A DNA stretch of 64,000 nucleotides from CAWDDA01 sp963813345. Its GTDB lineage: Bacteria; Acidobacteriota; Blastocatellia; RBC074. The notes below the pieces were generated by a model that worked only from the letters and a program-made list of their open reading frames with translations, was not told the DNA's origin and ran no database searches. This document shows positions 8,986 through 19,273 of this stretch, piece by piece (positions within the stretch are counted from its first letter, which is position 1; every line of letters starts with the position of its first letter). The stretch is taken from contig CAWEYR010000028.1 of NCBI GenBank assembly GCA_963813345.1, positions 1-64,000 on the forward strand. The letters are read 5' to 3'. A program made the position numbers and the translations under genes.

Positions 8986-11915
8986 CAGTGTTTCCTCCTG
9001 CGGGTGGCAACGCGTGCGACAGTGCGCTCTCTTCGTCGCAGGCTTTGCAAGCCGTTGCAGTCTTTCCGTTGTCAAGCGTCACCATGAAGCTGACTCCTCC
9101 GAGCGGCAGACCTTCGACTTCGTGAACGACGGTTACCATCGGCTTGCCTGCAACTCCGGGTGGCAGCGCTCGCGGATCCGTCTTGTAGTTTCCTCTCGGG
9201 TCGGGAGTCTGTTCGAGCCTCTTTGGATCAATGACGCACGGCCCTGGTGTGTGGTCGTGATGGGGCTCGTGAACGATGTGCTGTCGCAACTTCCGGTGAG
9301 TGAGTCTGATCTCGTCGAGCGCCGTTTCACCTGGTTTCAGACGCTTTACTCGCTGCTCTCTGAGATCACGAAGTGAAAGCTCAAAGTCCAGTGTCAGACG
9401 CGGAACGACCTGCAGACGGATCACTCCTGCGGAAATCGTTCGATCGCGTGCCGGATCAACCTGATATCGACAAACTTGCCCGGCTTGACAATTACGTTGC
9501 CAAAGTTTGAAAGGACGCGTTTGTTGTCGGTGTTGGGGTCGCCAGGGACAGTAACAATTGCCCTGATGCAGAAGTGATTGCTTGTGCCCGATGACGACGG
9601 TGACCAATCGACGACCCAGTCATTGGTCGCACCTGCGGCCAGTGTCAGCCCCGTCAATACCTGTGTCGTGCCACCTGTGTTTTGAACTGGCAGCCACGCG
9701 GCATTGGAAAGCCCGCCTGAAGCGTCCTGGTAAAAGAACTCCACCTGGATCCCGGTTGCTTCGAGATTGCCCTTATTGTGAAGCCGGATGTGCAGCTTGT
9801 TGTCGAAGTTGAAAAAGACCTGTCCATCGGCGGCTCCGTCTGCATCGTTGTCTACCCAGATGTCAGGAGAGACCCAGGTCCAGGCCCAGTTGCGTGAATC
9901 GATCTCGTACTCATTCTTCATTACCGAATGCCACCGCGTCACCATGACGTCAGGGGCTGCGGCTGTTGACGTGGCGCTCACCGCAAAAGTGCCGCTGCTG
10001 TCAGCACCGGTAACGACAATGGCAAGCTTGCTGAGCTTTACGCCGTCTCTGGAATTCGTAATGTGCTTGGTGTAGGCCGCCTTGTCGGTGCGATGAATGT
10101 CACGCACTGCGCCATTCTCGTCGATCAGCGCAATCTGGAAGACAGAGCTTGTGAGTCCCGCCCCTGCCGTAAACTGCACAGTGACGTTCGTGACGCCCGG
10201 ATCGACGTTGACCTCGTAGTACCGATTGGCAAACGTATTGACACTCCCAGAGAACGACACAGCTGACGCCGTGGTTACAGTCCCGTTTCCTGAAAGCGCA
10301 ACTGATGCGAGCGTAGTTTGCAATGGCGTTCCCAGAATGGCGTTGATCACTTCGTCAATGTAGATGTTCTCTTCATCCTCCATGAAATCGAAGCGACGAT
10401 CCGGGATGTTGGTTCCAAGGTCCTTGAGGTAGCAAGCAAGCGCGTAGTTTCCCAGCGTTGTCTCGGCGCGCGTCAGATCGAGCCTCATCGGATCGAGATA
10501 CTCGTACTCATAGAAATCCTGGTACCAGGGCAGATTGCGCAGCGCGGTCTTGACGTTGGCAGTGGTATAGCTTCCGGCTGAACATTCTTCGATTATTTTT
10601 CGATAGGTCTCGACACCTATCTTTGGCTCGTCTGCCAGAGTGATCAGAGGAGAATGCTGCTCGGCCACATACCTCCAGAAGAGTGAACACTTGTACGACT
10701 GCCGTCGAGATCGACTGATTCGGAGTCGCCATGACACCGCTTCCATTGAAGTTCGTTCCTGCCTCGTCCAGGTAGCGATTCATGAGCTCAGCCGCGCTGT
10801 CTTCAGCAAAAGTGGCTCCACCCTCAAATACTGACTGCCGCCACAAGCCGGTGCCTCCGTACTCGTACTGAACCATGTGGAAAAGCTCGTGAACCGCAAC
10901 CGCGCACATGAGGTCATTCGGCAGTGCGTTTCCGATGTGGAAACCTGAGGGGTTAGCCCCACCGAAGGTCTCCGCTATGACATTGACCGGAATCTTTCCA
11001 CCAGCCGCGGGATTGAGCATGCTAAAGGGCGGCGTTGACATAGGAACTGAGGGCGCGTTCGAGCCAGAAGCAGAGGCGCTTGATGTATGTCGGCGGCGCG
11101 CCTGCGGGCAGCGATCCGATGACGACCGGCGGATTTGATCCTGGCTCGATCACATCCTGCGCCGACGTGTCAGCGGGCACAGCGGCGGGACCTGATGTCT
11201 GATAGGTGATAATGAAGTTAGGACACTCATACGTCTCTTCGGCAAACGCGAGATCGCGCAGAAGAAGAATATGATCAAACTCGAGAGCAACTGCACGTGG
11301 CCATCTCTTCCTTCTGATAAGCTCATCGATGGCTTCGTGGATCGCCGTCACGCACAGGGTGCGCCGTCCAAGTCGCTCGGGAATCAGGTCGGGGGAAAGT
11401 TTTTCGATTTGCTTGATTGCAGCGTCTGAGAGCTTCCGACCGGACATCAATCGCGCGATGTCCATGACTACAGCAGGCTTCGCCTTCTCGACTTCCTCGG
11501 CATCGAGCATCAGTGGGCCAATCTGAATCTGCGGACGCTGTCGAATGCGCTTCCGGTCGACGAGCGCCCTCGCCGCCGCGGGAACCAGAAGTGTGATCTC
11601 CCAGATCGGTCCGGCTGTCGAGAACGGCGTGTCGCGCGTCGACAGGACTACGCGACGTGCGCGATCGAGAACGACAAACATGGCTTTGGCGCCGACCGCG
11701 TGCTGGGACGCATCTTCGTGATCCTTGAAACGAATTCCAAAGCGGCCATACTCATCGGTCTCTCCGGCTCCTGCCGGAGATGCCTGAGCTTTAGCGGCAA
11801 GGTACATTTCAACGGTCAGGCCGGACGCAGGGGAGCGATCGTCATCCCATTGGACGACACCCTTTACCTGCCATGCAGTCTGGATAGGGGAATGGACAGT
11901 CTTATCTTTCTTCAC
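8985..11915 (-). CDS. large HExxH metallopeptidase-like protein with CARDB-like domain (frameshifted)
   Basis: About 970 residues spread over several frames, with shifts near 11030, 10690 and 9425 and possibly one near 9000. The N-terminal 300 residues are of unknown type, with a beta-rich start (VKGVVQWDDD). The middle carries a zinc-peptidase signature VAVHELFHMVQYEY followed by FEGGATFAED, resembling gluzincins. Beyond it is a beta-sandwich region with a CARDB-like segment (LHIRLHNKGNLEATGIQVEF). No signal peptide is visible. GTG 11915 is the start, with RBS AAAGGAG. The last 150 residues (LRDLREQRVKRLKPGE, HEPHHDHTPG) are unassigned. First gene of the operon with the phosphatase and M28 peptidase. 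The end is uncertain. Confidence 0.65.
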
Positions 11916-12130
11916 AATGTTACTCCTTTGGCTGAGTGTTAAAGAGAGAGACGGTGGGATTTCAAAGAGCGAGCAAGTTAGCTCTACTTTGTGCTGAACT
12001 CTGAGTGTGTGGTTTTAATAGATTCGGAAGTTTTCAGTCTGGAAGGACCACGGTTGGCTTTGGCTGAGGTCAACACGGCGCGGAGTATAGGCGAACGCAT
12101 TTTTGATTTCAACGGAATTCTTTTTCTGGG

Positions 12131-12205
12131 TATGGAGTCTCAAGGCTTCAGCTTGCTCTTCACACGCTTCGAGGCGCAAGAGCAGGTCTGAAGCTTGAAC
12201 TCCAT
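12131..12205. repeat. R2 inverted repeat (diverged)
   Basis: Left arm TATGGAGTCTCAAGGCTTCA then GCTTGCTCTT pairs with AAGAGCAGGTCTGAAGCTTG then AACTCCATA, with a few mismatches. It lies immediately upstream of the rrf2 promoter. Confidence 0.65.
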
Positions 12206-12216
12206 ACACAACGTAC

Positions 12217-12246
12217 CTGACAAATGTGTAAGGGTTATGGTAGAAT
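12217..12246 (+). promoter_or_regulatory. sigma-70-like promoter of rrf2-suf operon
   Basis: CTGACA (12217-12222) and TAGAAT (12241-12246) are separated by 18 bases. The predicted transcription start is only a few bases before ATG 12257, and no Shine-Dalgarno is visible, so the rrf2 mRNA may be nearly leaderless. The site is a natural place for autoregulation by the Rrf2 protein. Confidence 0.5.
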
Positions 12247-12256
12247 TCCTGTTCCG

Positions 12257-12745
12257 ATGAAGATAACTTCGCAGGAAGAATACGGTTTGCGGTGCATTAT
12301 GCAATTGGCGCGTGAAGAAGGTGCCTTGCCGCCCGAGGCGCACGGGCCATTGACCGTCCGCGATATTGCTGAGCGTGAAGGACTTTCGGTTGCCTACGTC
12401 GAGAAGCTTCTCTGGCTTCTCAGCCGCGGCGGAATTACCGAAAGCGTCCGCGGTCCGAGAGGTGGTTATCGATTGGCACGACCCTGCTCGGAAATCTCGA
12501 TTGGCGAGGTCATGAGGGTGCTTGGAGGCATACCTTCAAAGGATGAAATCTGCGCTCAATTTACCGGAAACCATGACATCTGCGTGCATCAGAACGATTG
12601 CGGGTTGCGCCCCGTGTGGGTGAGCATCACCGATTTTGTGCACAGCGTTTTCGATAAGATCCCGATCTCTGTTCTGACACACGGAGAGGTGGATGTGCAG
12701 CTCGTGCAGCTCGGAAGCACACCCAAGGTAGCGAGGGTCTCTTAA
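12257..12745 (+). CDS. Rrf2/IscR-type Fe-S cluster regulator
   Basis: 162 residues. The N-terminal winged helix (MKITSQEEYGLRCIMQLA, then LTVRDIAEREGLSVAYVEKL and VRGPRGGYRLARP) is typical of Rrf2 regulators. Three cysteines (ICAQF...DICVHQNDCG) in C-x9-C-x5-C spacing are candidate [2Fe-2S] ligands, though the first gap is longer than IscR's usual five. It heads the suf operon, so it probably senses cluster sufficiency and represses sufBCDSU. The 64-base gap to sufB leaves room for an internal RBS only. Confidence 0.88.
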   Translation: MKITSQEEYGLRCIMQLAREEGALPPEAHGPLTVRDIAEREGLSVAYVEKLLWLLSRGGITESVRGPRGGYRLARPCSEISIGEVMRVLGGIPSKDEICAQFTGNHDICVHQNDCGLRPVWVSITDFVHSVFDKIPISVLTHGEVDVQLVQLGSTPKVARVS

Positions 12746-12808
12746 ATAGTCCCGGCATTTTTTTGAACTGAAACCTGACTTTTTAGTCGTGTTTCACAGA
12801 GTGAAGAC

Positions 12809-14260
12809 ATGAAAACCAACGAGGCTGTAGCCGAACGCGAATACAAGTTCGATCGCGAATACAAATACGGTTTTGTCACCGATATCGAGAGCGACGTCAT
12901 TCCGCGCGGTCTCAGCGAGGATGTCGTCCGCACGATCTCAGCGAAAAAGAATGAGCCGGAATGGATGCTCGAGTGGCGTCTCAAAGCTTACAGACACTGG
13001 CTTCAAATGACTGAACCGGAGTGGGCTAACGTCCATTATCCGAAGATCGATTACCAGAACATCATTTACTACTCTGCGCCAAAGCCAAAAGAGCTCAAGC
13101 AGAGTCTTGATGAAATCGATCCCGCACTTCTCGATACGTTCGAGAAGCTCGGAATCCCGCTGACCGAACAGAAAATGCTTGCCGGAGTTGCAGTCGATGC
13201 GATCTTTGACAGTGTCTCAGTCGCAACGACGTTCCGTGAGAAGCTCGCCGAAGCCGGCGTTATCTTTTGCTCGTTCTCGGAAGCGGTACAGAATCATCCT
13301 GAGATCGTCCGCAAGTACCTGGGTTCGGTGGTTCCGTATACCGATAACTTTTTCGCGACGCTCAACTCGGCAGTCTTTTCCGATGGCTCGTTCTGCTATA
13401 TCCCGAAAGGGGTTCGCTGTCCGATGGAGCTCTCGTCTTATTTCCGTATCAACAATTCCGAATCAGGCCAGTTTGAGCGAACGTTGATTGTAGCGGAAGA
13501 GGGTTCGCACGTTTCGTACCTTGAGGGATGTACGGCGCCGAAGTTCGATCGCAACCAGTTGCACGCCGCAGTCGTCGAGCTGGTAGCACTGGACAACGCA
13601 GAGATCAAGTACTCGACTGTGCAGAACTGGTATGCAGGCGACGAGAATGGCAAGGGTGGCATTTTCAACTTCGTGACGAAGCGCGGCAAATGTCTGGGCA
13701 GAAATTCAAAGATATCCTGGACGCAGGTTGAGACCGGGTCTGCGATTACCTGGAAGTATCCGTCCTGCATTCTGCTGGGTGATAACTCAATTGGCGAGTT
13801 TTATTCGGTAGCACTGACGAATCATCTTCAGCAGGCAGACACTGGAACGAAGATGATTCATATTGGCAAGAACACTCGAAGCCGGATCATCTCGAAAGGC
13901 ATCTCGGCAGGCCGTTCATCCAACAGCTACCGGGGTCTTGTCAAAATCCTGCCGAAGGCGCACGACTCGCGCAACTATTCGCAATGCGACAGCCTTCTGA
14001 TCGGTGAACGATGCAGTGCGAACACGTTTCCGTACATCGAGGTAGGCAATAACAGTTCGAAAGTCGAGCACGAGGCTTCGACCTCGAAGATCAGTGAGGA
14101 GCAGGTGTTCTACTTCAATCAGCGCGGAGTTTCGACTGAAGACGCGGTCTCGATGATCATCAACGGCTTCTGCAAGGAAGTCTTTCGCGAGCTGCCGATG
14201 GAGTTCGCCGTCGAGGCCACACGTCTGCTGGGCTTGAAGCTTGAAGGAAGCGTTGGATAG
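12809..14260 (+). CDS. sufB: Fe-S cluster assembly scaffold SufB
   Basis: 483 residues, full length and unbroken. It forms the SufBCD scaffold that builds and transfers Fe-S clusters in the cytoplasm. Typical segments are VPYTDNFFATLNSAVFSDGS, CPMELSSYFRIN, GCTAPKFDRNQLHAAVVE and SKGISAGRSSNSYRGLV, with the C-terminal helix FCKEVFRELPMEFAVEA. It lies downstream of rrf2 and 45 bases before sufC. Confidence 0.97.
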   Translation: MKTNEAVAEREYKFDREYKYGFVTDIESDVIPRGLSEDVVRTISAKKNEPEWMLEWRLKAYRHWLQMTEPEWANVHYPKIDYQNIIYYSAPKPKELKQSLDEIDPALLDTFEKLGIPLTEQKMLAGVAVDAIFDSVSVATTFREKLAEAGVIFCSFSEAVQNHPEIVRKYLGSVVPYTDNFFATLNSAVFSDGSFCYIPKGVRCPMELSSYFRINNSESGQFERTLIVAEEGSHVSYLEGCTAPKFDRNQLHAAVVELVALDNAEIKYSTVQNWYAGDENGKGGIFNFVTKRGKCLGRNSKISWTQVETGSAITWKYPSCILLGDNSIGEFYSVALTNHLQQADTGTKMIHIGKNTRSRIISKGISAGRSSNSYRGLVKILPKAHDSRNYSQCDSLLIGERCSANTFPYIEVGNNSSKVEHEASTSKISEEQVFYFNQRGVSTEDAVSMIINGFCKEVFRELPMEFAVEATRLLGLKLEGSVG

Positions 14261-14305
14261 GCAACGCGGAGGAATCGGAGGAAAAGGAATGGTGAGGGAA
14301 AGAGA

Positions 14306-15073
<768 letters not shown>

Positions 15074-15088
15074 ACGTTGAAGCGAGCG

Positions 15089-16432
15089 ATGACACCGATT
15101 CTTACACGAGAGAAGGAAGATTTTCTGTCCGCGATCGAAGAGGTCGCGTTGACGCGCCGCTCGGATCCGGCGTGGCTCGTCGGATTGAGACGTGAGGCTG
15201 CGGCAAGATTCACCGAGCTCGAGTTCCCGACGACCCGCGACGAAGAGTGGAAGTACACCAATATCGCCCCGATTCTGAAGACGCGATTTCACCATTTCGT
15301 CGATCACGATCTGAGTAGAATCACGTTCGCAGGAGTAGAGCACCTGACGATTTCAGATGCAGCACGTAGCCGCATGGTCTTCGTCAATGGCCTCTTTGAG
15401 CCGGCACTTTCGAATCTTTCGGGGATTCCGGAAGGTGTAACCGTCACCAACCTCGAGGCAGGGCGGGCGGACAAGCTGGGAACGGCACATGAGAATCTTG
15501 GAACAGCGGCGAAGGCTGACGACTCGATCTTTACGGCGCTGAATACAGCAGCAATGGTTGACTGCGCCATTGTGAACGTACCGGCCGGCAAAGTGATCGA
15601 AACTCCTGTTCATCTCCACTTCGTGACGACGGACTGCGAGAAGAATACGGCAGTCTTTCCTCGAGTTTTGCTGAGAGTTGAACGAGACGGGATGGCGACA
15701 GTCATTGAAAGCTACTCAGGACTCGCTACCGATTCCGGATTCACGAACGCGGTGACGGAAGTTTTTGTTGAGGACGGGGGATATCTCGATCATTACCGTG
15801 TTCAGGAAGAGCCCGAGAATCACTTTCACATTGCGACGACCGAGGCGAGAGTTGGCCGCGAAAGCACTTACCGCTCCTGCGCTATCTCGCTGGGCGCGCG
15901 GCTCGCGCGGCACGATCTAAATGTCGTTCTCGACGGCGAGCGTGCCGAGTGCATAGTCGATGGGCTTTATGTTGCTGCCTCGGACCAGCATATCGACAAC
16001 CACACGACAATTGATCATCGAAAGCCTCATGCTGCGAGCAGCCAGCTTTACAAAGGGATCATCGATGGTAACGGGCGAGCTGTTTTCAATGGCAAGATCT
16101 TTGTGCGCGAAGGCGCATTGCTTACTGATGCAAGACAGCTCAACAAGAACCTGCTGTTGTCAGACCGCGCAAAGGTCGATACGAAACCTCAACTGGAAAT
16201 TTTCGCCGACGACGTGAAGTGCGCGCACGGTGCAACGGTTGGCCAGCTCGAAGACGAAGAGCTTTTTTATCTCGAGAGCCGCGGAATCAGTCCGGAACGA
16301 GCACGTTCTTTGCTGACGTTCGGGTTCGCCGAAGATGTAATACGAAGGATCAAGATAGCGTCATTGCGTGAGCAGCTCGATCGAATCGTGCTTGGGAAGC
16401 TTCACGAGAGTCTTGAGGTAACATACAGGTAA
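15089..16432 (+). CDS. sufD: Fe-S assembly scaffold SufD
   Basis: About 447 residues. Partner of SufB with the same beta-helix core (HLNFHF-type segments are replaced here by DHYRVQEEPENHFHIATTEA). The N-terminal helical part includes PTTRDEEWKYTNIAPILK, and the C-terminus reads HGATVGQLEDEELFYLESRG then ISPERARSLLTFGFAEDV, which is diagnostic for SufD. ATG 15089 (MTPILTREKEDFLSAI) is preferred over an in-frame TTG at 15077. Four bases separate it from sufS. Confidence 0.95.
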   Translation: MTPILTREKEDFLSAIEEVALTRRSDPAWLVGLRREAAARFTELEFPTTRDEEWKYTNIAPILKTRFHHFVDHDLSRITFAGVEHLTISDAARSRMVFVNGLFEPALSNLSGIPEGVTVTNLEAGRADKLGTAHENLGTAAKADDSIFTALNTAAMVDCAIVNVPAGKVIETPVHLHFVTTDCEKNTAVFPRVLLRVERDGMATVIESYSGLATDSGFTNAVTEVFVEDGGYLDHYRVQEEPENHFHIATTEARVGRESTYRSCAISLGARLARHDLNVVLDGERAECIVDGLYVAASDQHIDNHTTIDHRKPHAASSQLYKGIIDGNGRAVFNGKIFVREGALLTDARQLNKNLLLSDRAKVDTKPQLEIFADDVKCAHGATVGQLEDEELFYLESRGISPERARSLLTFGFAEDVIRRIKIASLREQLDRIVLGKLHESLEVTYR

Positions 16433-16436
16433 CAAT

Positions 16437-17699
16437 ATGTCTCAAGCCAGTTGGATCACCGAACAAGCAACCCGCAGTCATAACCTCGACGTCGAACGAC
16501 TTCGCAGTGAGTTTCCGATACTTGACCGCGAGGTGAATGGGCATCGCCTGGTCTATTTCGATAACGCCGCGACAACGCAAAAGCCGCGTTCGGTGCTCGA
16601 TGCGATATCAAATTACTACACCGAAGCCAACTCGAATGTTCATCGTGGTGTTCATTTCCTGAGCCAGCTCGCGACGCGCGAGTATGAGGATGCGCGCTTG
16701 CGTGTCAAACGATTCATCAATGCTTCTGATACGAGCGAGATAATCTTTACACGCGGAGCAACGGAATCGATCAACCTCGTGGCGTGGAGTTTTGGCCAGC
16801 GCTTTGTGGGCGCGGGTGACGAAATTGTGATCTCCGAGATGGAGCATCACTCGAATATTGTGCCGTGGCAGCTGCTTTGCGAGCGTGCCGGCGCACAATT
16901 GAAGGTTATTCCCATCAATGACGATGGAGAATTGCTGCTCGATGAGTACGAGAAGCTGCTCGGACCGCGGACAAAGCTGGTGGCGGTTGTGCACGTCTCG
17001 AATGCGCTTGGCACGATCAACCCTGTAAAGCAGATTATCGAGATAGCGCACAGCCGTGGCATACCGGTCCTGCTTGACGGAGCGCAGGCTGCTCCTCATA
17101 TCAAGGTCGACGTGCGTGAGCTCGATTGCGATTTTTATGCGCTCTCGGGACACAAGATGTTCGCTCCGACGGGTATCGGCGTGCTGTATGGAAAGGGCGA
17201 ATTGCTCGAAGCGATGCCCCCGTGGCAGGGTGGCGGAGACATGATCGCATCCGTCAGCTTCGAGAAGACAACATACAATACTCTTCCCTACAAGTTCGAA
17301 GCGGGCACGCCTCACATCGAAGGCGCGATCGGACTTGGGGCAGCAATTGATTATCTGAACGGGATTGGACTGGACCGAATAGCAGCTTACGAGCACGAGC
17401 TGCTCGACTACGCCACCGAACTTATCGGTTCGATCAGAGGAGTTCGGCTGGTAGGGACAGCGCGGGAGAAGGCAGCGGTACTTTCGTTCACGATCGGGGA
17501 CGTACACCCGCACGATGCGGGCACGATTCTGGATCAGGAAGGAATAGCCATCCGCGCGGGACATCATTGCGCCCAGCCGGTGATGACCAGGTTCGGTGTT
17601 CCAGCGACGGTACGTGCATCGTTTGCGTTCTACAACACAAAGGAGGAGATCGACACGCTCAGCCACGGCATTAGCCGCGTGATCGAAGTCTTCAGTTAA
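16437..17699 (+). CDS. sufS: cysteine desulfurase SufS
   Basis: 420 residues. PLP enzyme that removes sulfur from cysteine as a persulfide for cluster assembly. It shows FDNAATTQKPRSVLDAI, SNVHRGVHFLSQLAT, the PLP lysine in ALSGHKMFAPTGIGVLYG, and the active cysteine in RAGHHCAQPVM. This is the type II (SufS) arrangement. The stop is directly abutted by the sufU ATG, implying tight coupling with its sulfur acceptor. Confidence 0.97.
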   Translation: MSQASWITEQATRSHNLDVERLRSEFPILDREVNGHRLVYFDNAATTQKPRSVLDAISNYYTEANSNVHRGVHFLSQLATREYEDARLRVKRFINASDTSEIIFTRGATESINLVAWSFGQRFVGAGDEIVISEMEHHSNIVPWQLLCERAGAQLKVIPINDDGELLLDEYEKLLGPRTKLVAVVHVSNALGTINPVKQIIEIAHSRGIPVLLDGAQAAPHIKVDVRELDCDFYALSGHKMFAPTGIGVLYGKGELLEAMPPWQGGGDMIASVSFEKTTYNTLPYKFEAGTPHIEGAIGLGAAIDYLNGIGLDRIAAYEHELLDYATELIGSIRGVRLVGTAREKAAVLSFTIGDVHPHDAGTILDQEGIAIRAGHHCAQPVMTRFGVPATVRASFAFYNTKEEIDTLSHGISRVIEVFS

Positions 17700-18152
17700 A
17701 TGGCAGACGTAAGCGATCTTTATCAGCAGGTCATTCTCGATCACAACCGCAAGCCGCGAAACTTCAGGGTGATCGAGGGTGCGGCTCGGAAACAGGAAGG
17801 GTTTAACCCGCTTTGCGGCGATCAGTTGGTCGTATACCTCGACGTCGATGATGATGTCATCAAGGATGTAGCATTTCAGGGTTCCGGCTGCGCCATTTCA
17901 AAGGCCGCGGCGTCAATGATGACGACGGCAGTCAAGGGCAAGACCAGGGCAGAAGCTGAGACACTCTTCGACGAGTTTCACAAGATGGTTCGCGGCGAGC
18001 TGGATCCGGAGCTCGAGTCCAATCATCTGGGCCGTCTTTCGATCTTTGCCGGCGTCCGCGAGTTCCCGGTTCGCGTCAAATGCGCCAGCCTGTCGTGGCA
18101 CACGCTGAGAGCAGCACTTGAGGGGGCCGAACGGGCGGTTTCGACGGAGTGA
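17700..18152 (+). CDS. sufU: SufU sulfur acceptor/transfer protein
   Basis: 150 residues. It takes sulfur from SufS for the SufBCD scaffold. The three conserved cysteines are in FNPLCGDQ, GSGCAISKAAASMM and VKCASLSWHTL, with the Asp after the first Cys. The insert between the second and third Cys (about 60 residues with LESNHLGRL) is of SufU length rather than IscU. It completes rrf2-sufBCDSU. No SufT, SufE or IscU is nearby. Confidence 0.95.
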   Translation: MADVSDLYQQVILDHNRKPRNFRVIEGAARKQEGFNPLCGDQLVVYLDVDDDVIKDVAFQGSGCAISKAAASMMTTAVKGKTRAEAETLFDEFHKMVRGELDPELESNHLGRLSIFAGVREFPVRVKCASLSWHTLRAALEGAERAVSTE

Positions 18153-18177
18153 TCGGCCAGCAGGAGGGTTCGAATGC

Positions 18178-18260
18178 AACCCCAAGCTGAAGCTTGAACT
18201 CAAACCACAATTGAGACTCACACTCATTGAGGTTTGAGTTCAAGCTTCAGCTTGGGGTTG
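18178..18260. repeat. R2 inverted repeat with perfect 30-base arms
   Basis: Left arm 18178-18207 is the exact complement of 18231-18260; its core reads AAGCTGAAGCTTGAACTC. It lies between the convergent sufU and DUF2889 genes, and its TGA ends the DUF2889 frame. Confidence 0.85.
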
Positions 18261-19206
18261 GTAGCGAGCCTCTTGATCGTTAGGAGCGTGGTCCCAGCTC
18301 AGGAGTCTCAAACAGTCGACGGTGAGATCAAAGAGGTGAGTGCACCCGGAGCTTCCGCCGATTGTTTCGCCGAGTTGTTTCATGAATTGCGGCGTCAGTT
18401 CCACACCATTCAACAATTCAGTCCGGAATTGAGCATCTTCGCACAACCCGTGATACGGTAGTCTCAGTCCACGACTCGAAGCATCGCGAATCTTTCCATC
18501 AGTTCCAATCGACGAAACGAACCGCGATATCGTGGATGGAATCCTGCATTTCGCTTTCGCAGCCAAGGCCACCCCGGTCATCTGTTTCGATCCTCAATTG
18601 CTTCCGCCTCCAGAAGGCTCGGCTGTCTCCCGGACGAGGGTGGGTCAATTCGGAGTTGAATCCGCATCGAATGGCACGCTCTGCAAATAACTTCTCGCTT
18701 TCATCGCGGTATGTGTGACACGAATTTGCGAGGTCTGGCATGAACGCCCTGTCCTTGAGCCACGCGATTCGTGCAACTTCTGTCGGGTCAGTCGAAGTCG
18801 ATGCGAACTCTTCATCAAGTGACGGCGGGAATTGATATACCTGTTGACCTACACGGGCCATTTCAATCGCAAACAGCAGAATCTCCTGCGAACCACGCCC
18901 GTCTCCAGTTGCCTCCAGAATACGTTTAGAAAACCCGCGCCCTATCCGCACGCCGGCGATTCCGGTGTAGCGTTCGCAGGTCTCGCGGGCAATGACGTCG
19001 GAACCAAATACGAGCGTGGCATTCGCTTCGAGGACTTCATAAGCGGGTGTCCGGAGACGCCAGCTTTGAGTCATCTCGAACCGGTGATCGCGCATCTTTC
19101 CGAGCACAAAAAGCTCATCCGCGGCCACACAATCGATCTGAGCCTCAAAGGTGCGGTTGTAGACGCCATCCACCGTAGGGATTGTTGGTTGTATAGATGC
19201 TGGCAT
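18240..19206 (-). CDS. tandem DUF2889 protein (frameshifted)
   Basis: About 320 residues. Two DUF2889-like units are visible. The first (GKMRDHRFEMTQSWRLRTPA then IAGVRIGRGFSKRI) has GRGSQEILLFAIEMA where the family has GCTHL. The second (ETDDRGGLGCESEMQDSIHD then LETIGGSSGCTHLFD in the shifted frame, preceded by LTPQFMKQLGE) keeps the GCTHL motif. The shift is near 18515. DUF2889 has no established function. ATG 19206 is chosen because the protein upstream of it has no domain and would overlap the divergent oxidoreductase. The last residues (QPQAEA) and stop come from the R2 repeat. Confidence 0.7.
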
Positions 19207-19273
19207 GTCTTGACACGCTGCTTGTACGAAATCTATTGTGACACTTCGTTTCCTCGAGCAACAGAGCGATTCA

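Larger units (their letters stand above)
11916..12256. other. divergent intergenic region
   Basis: This 340-base gap separates the leftward peptidase operon from the rightward rrf2-suf operon. It contains an R2 repeat (12131-12205) and the predicted rrf2 promoter (12217-12246). No gene is supported here. Confidence 0.6.
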
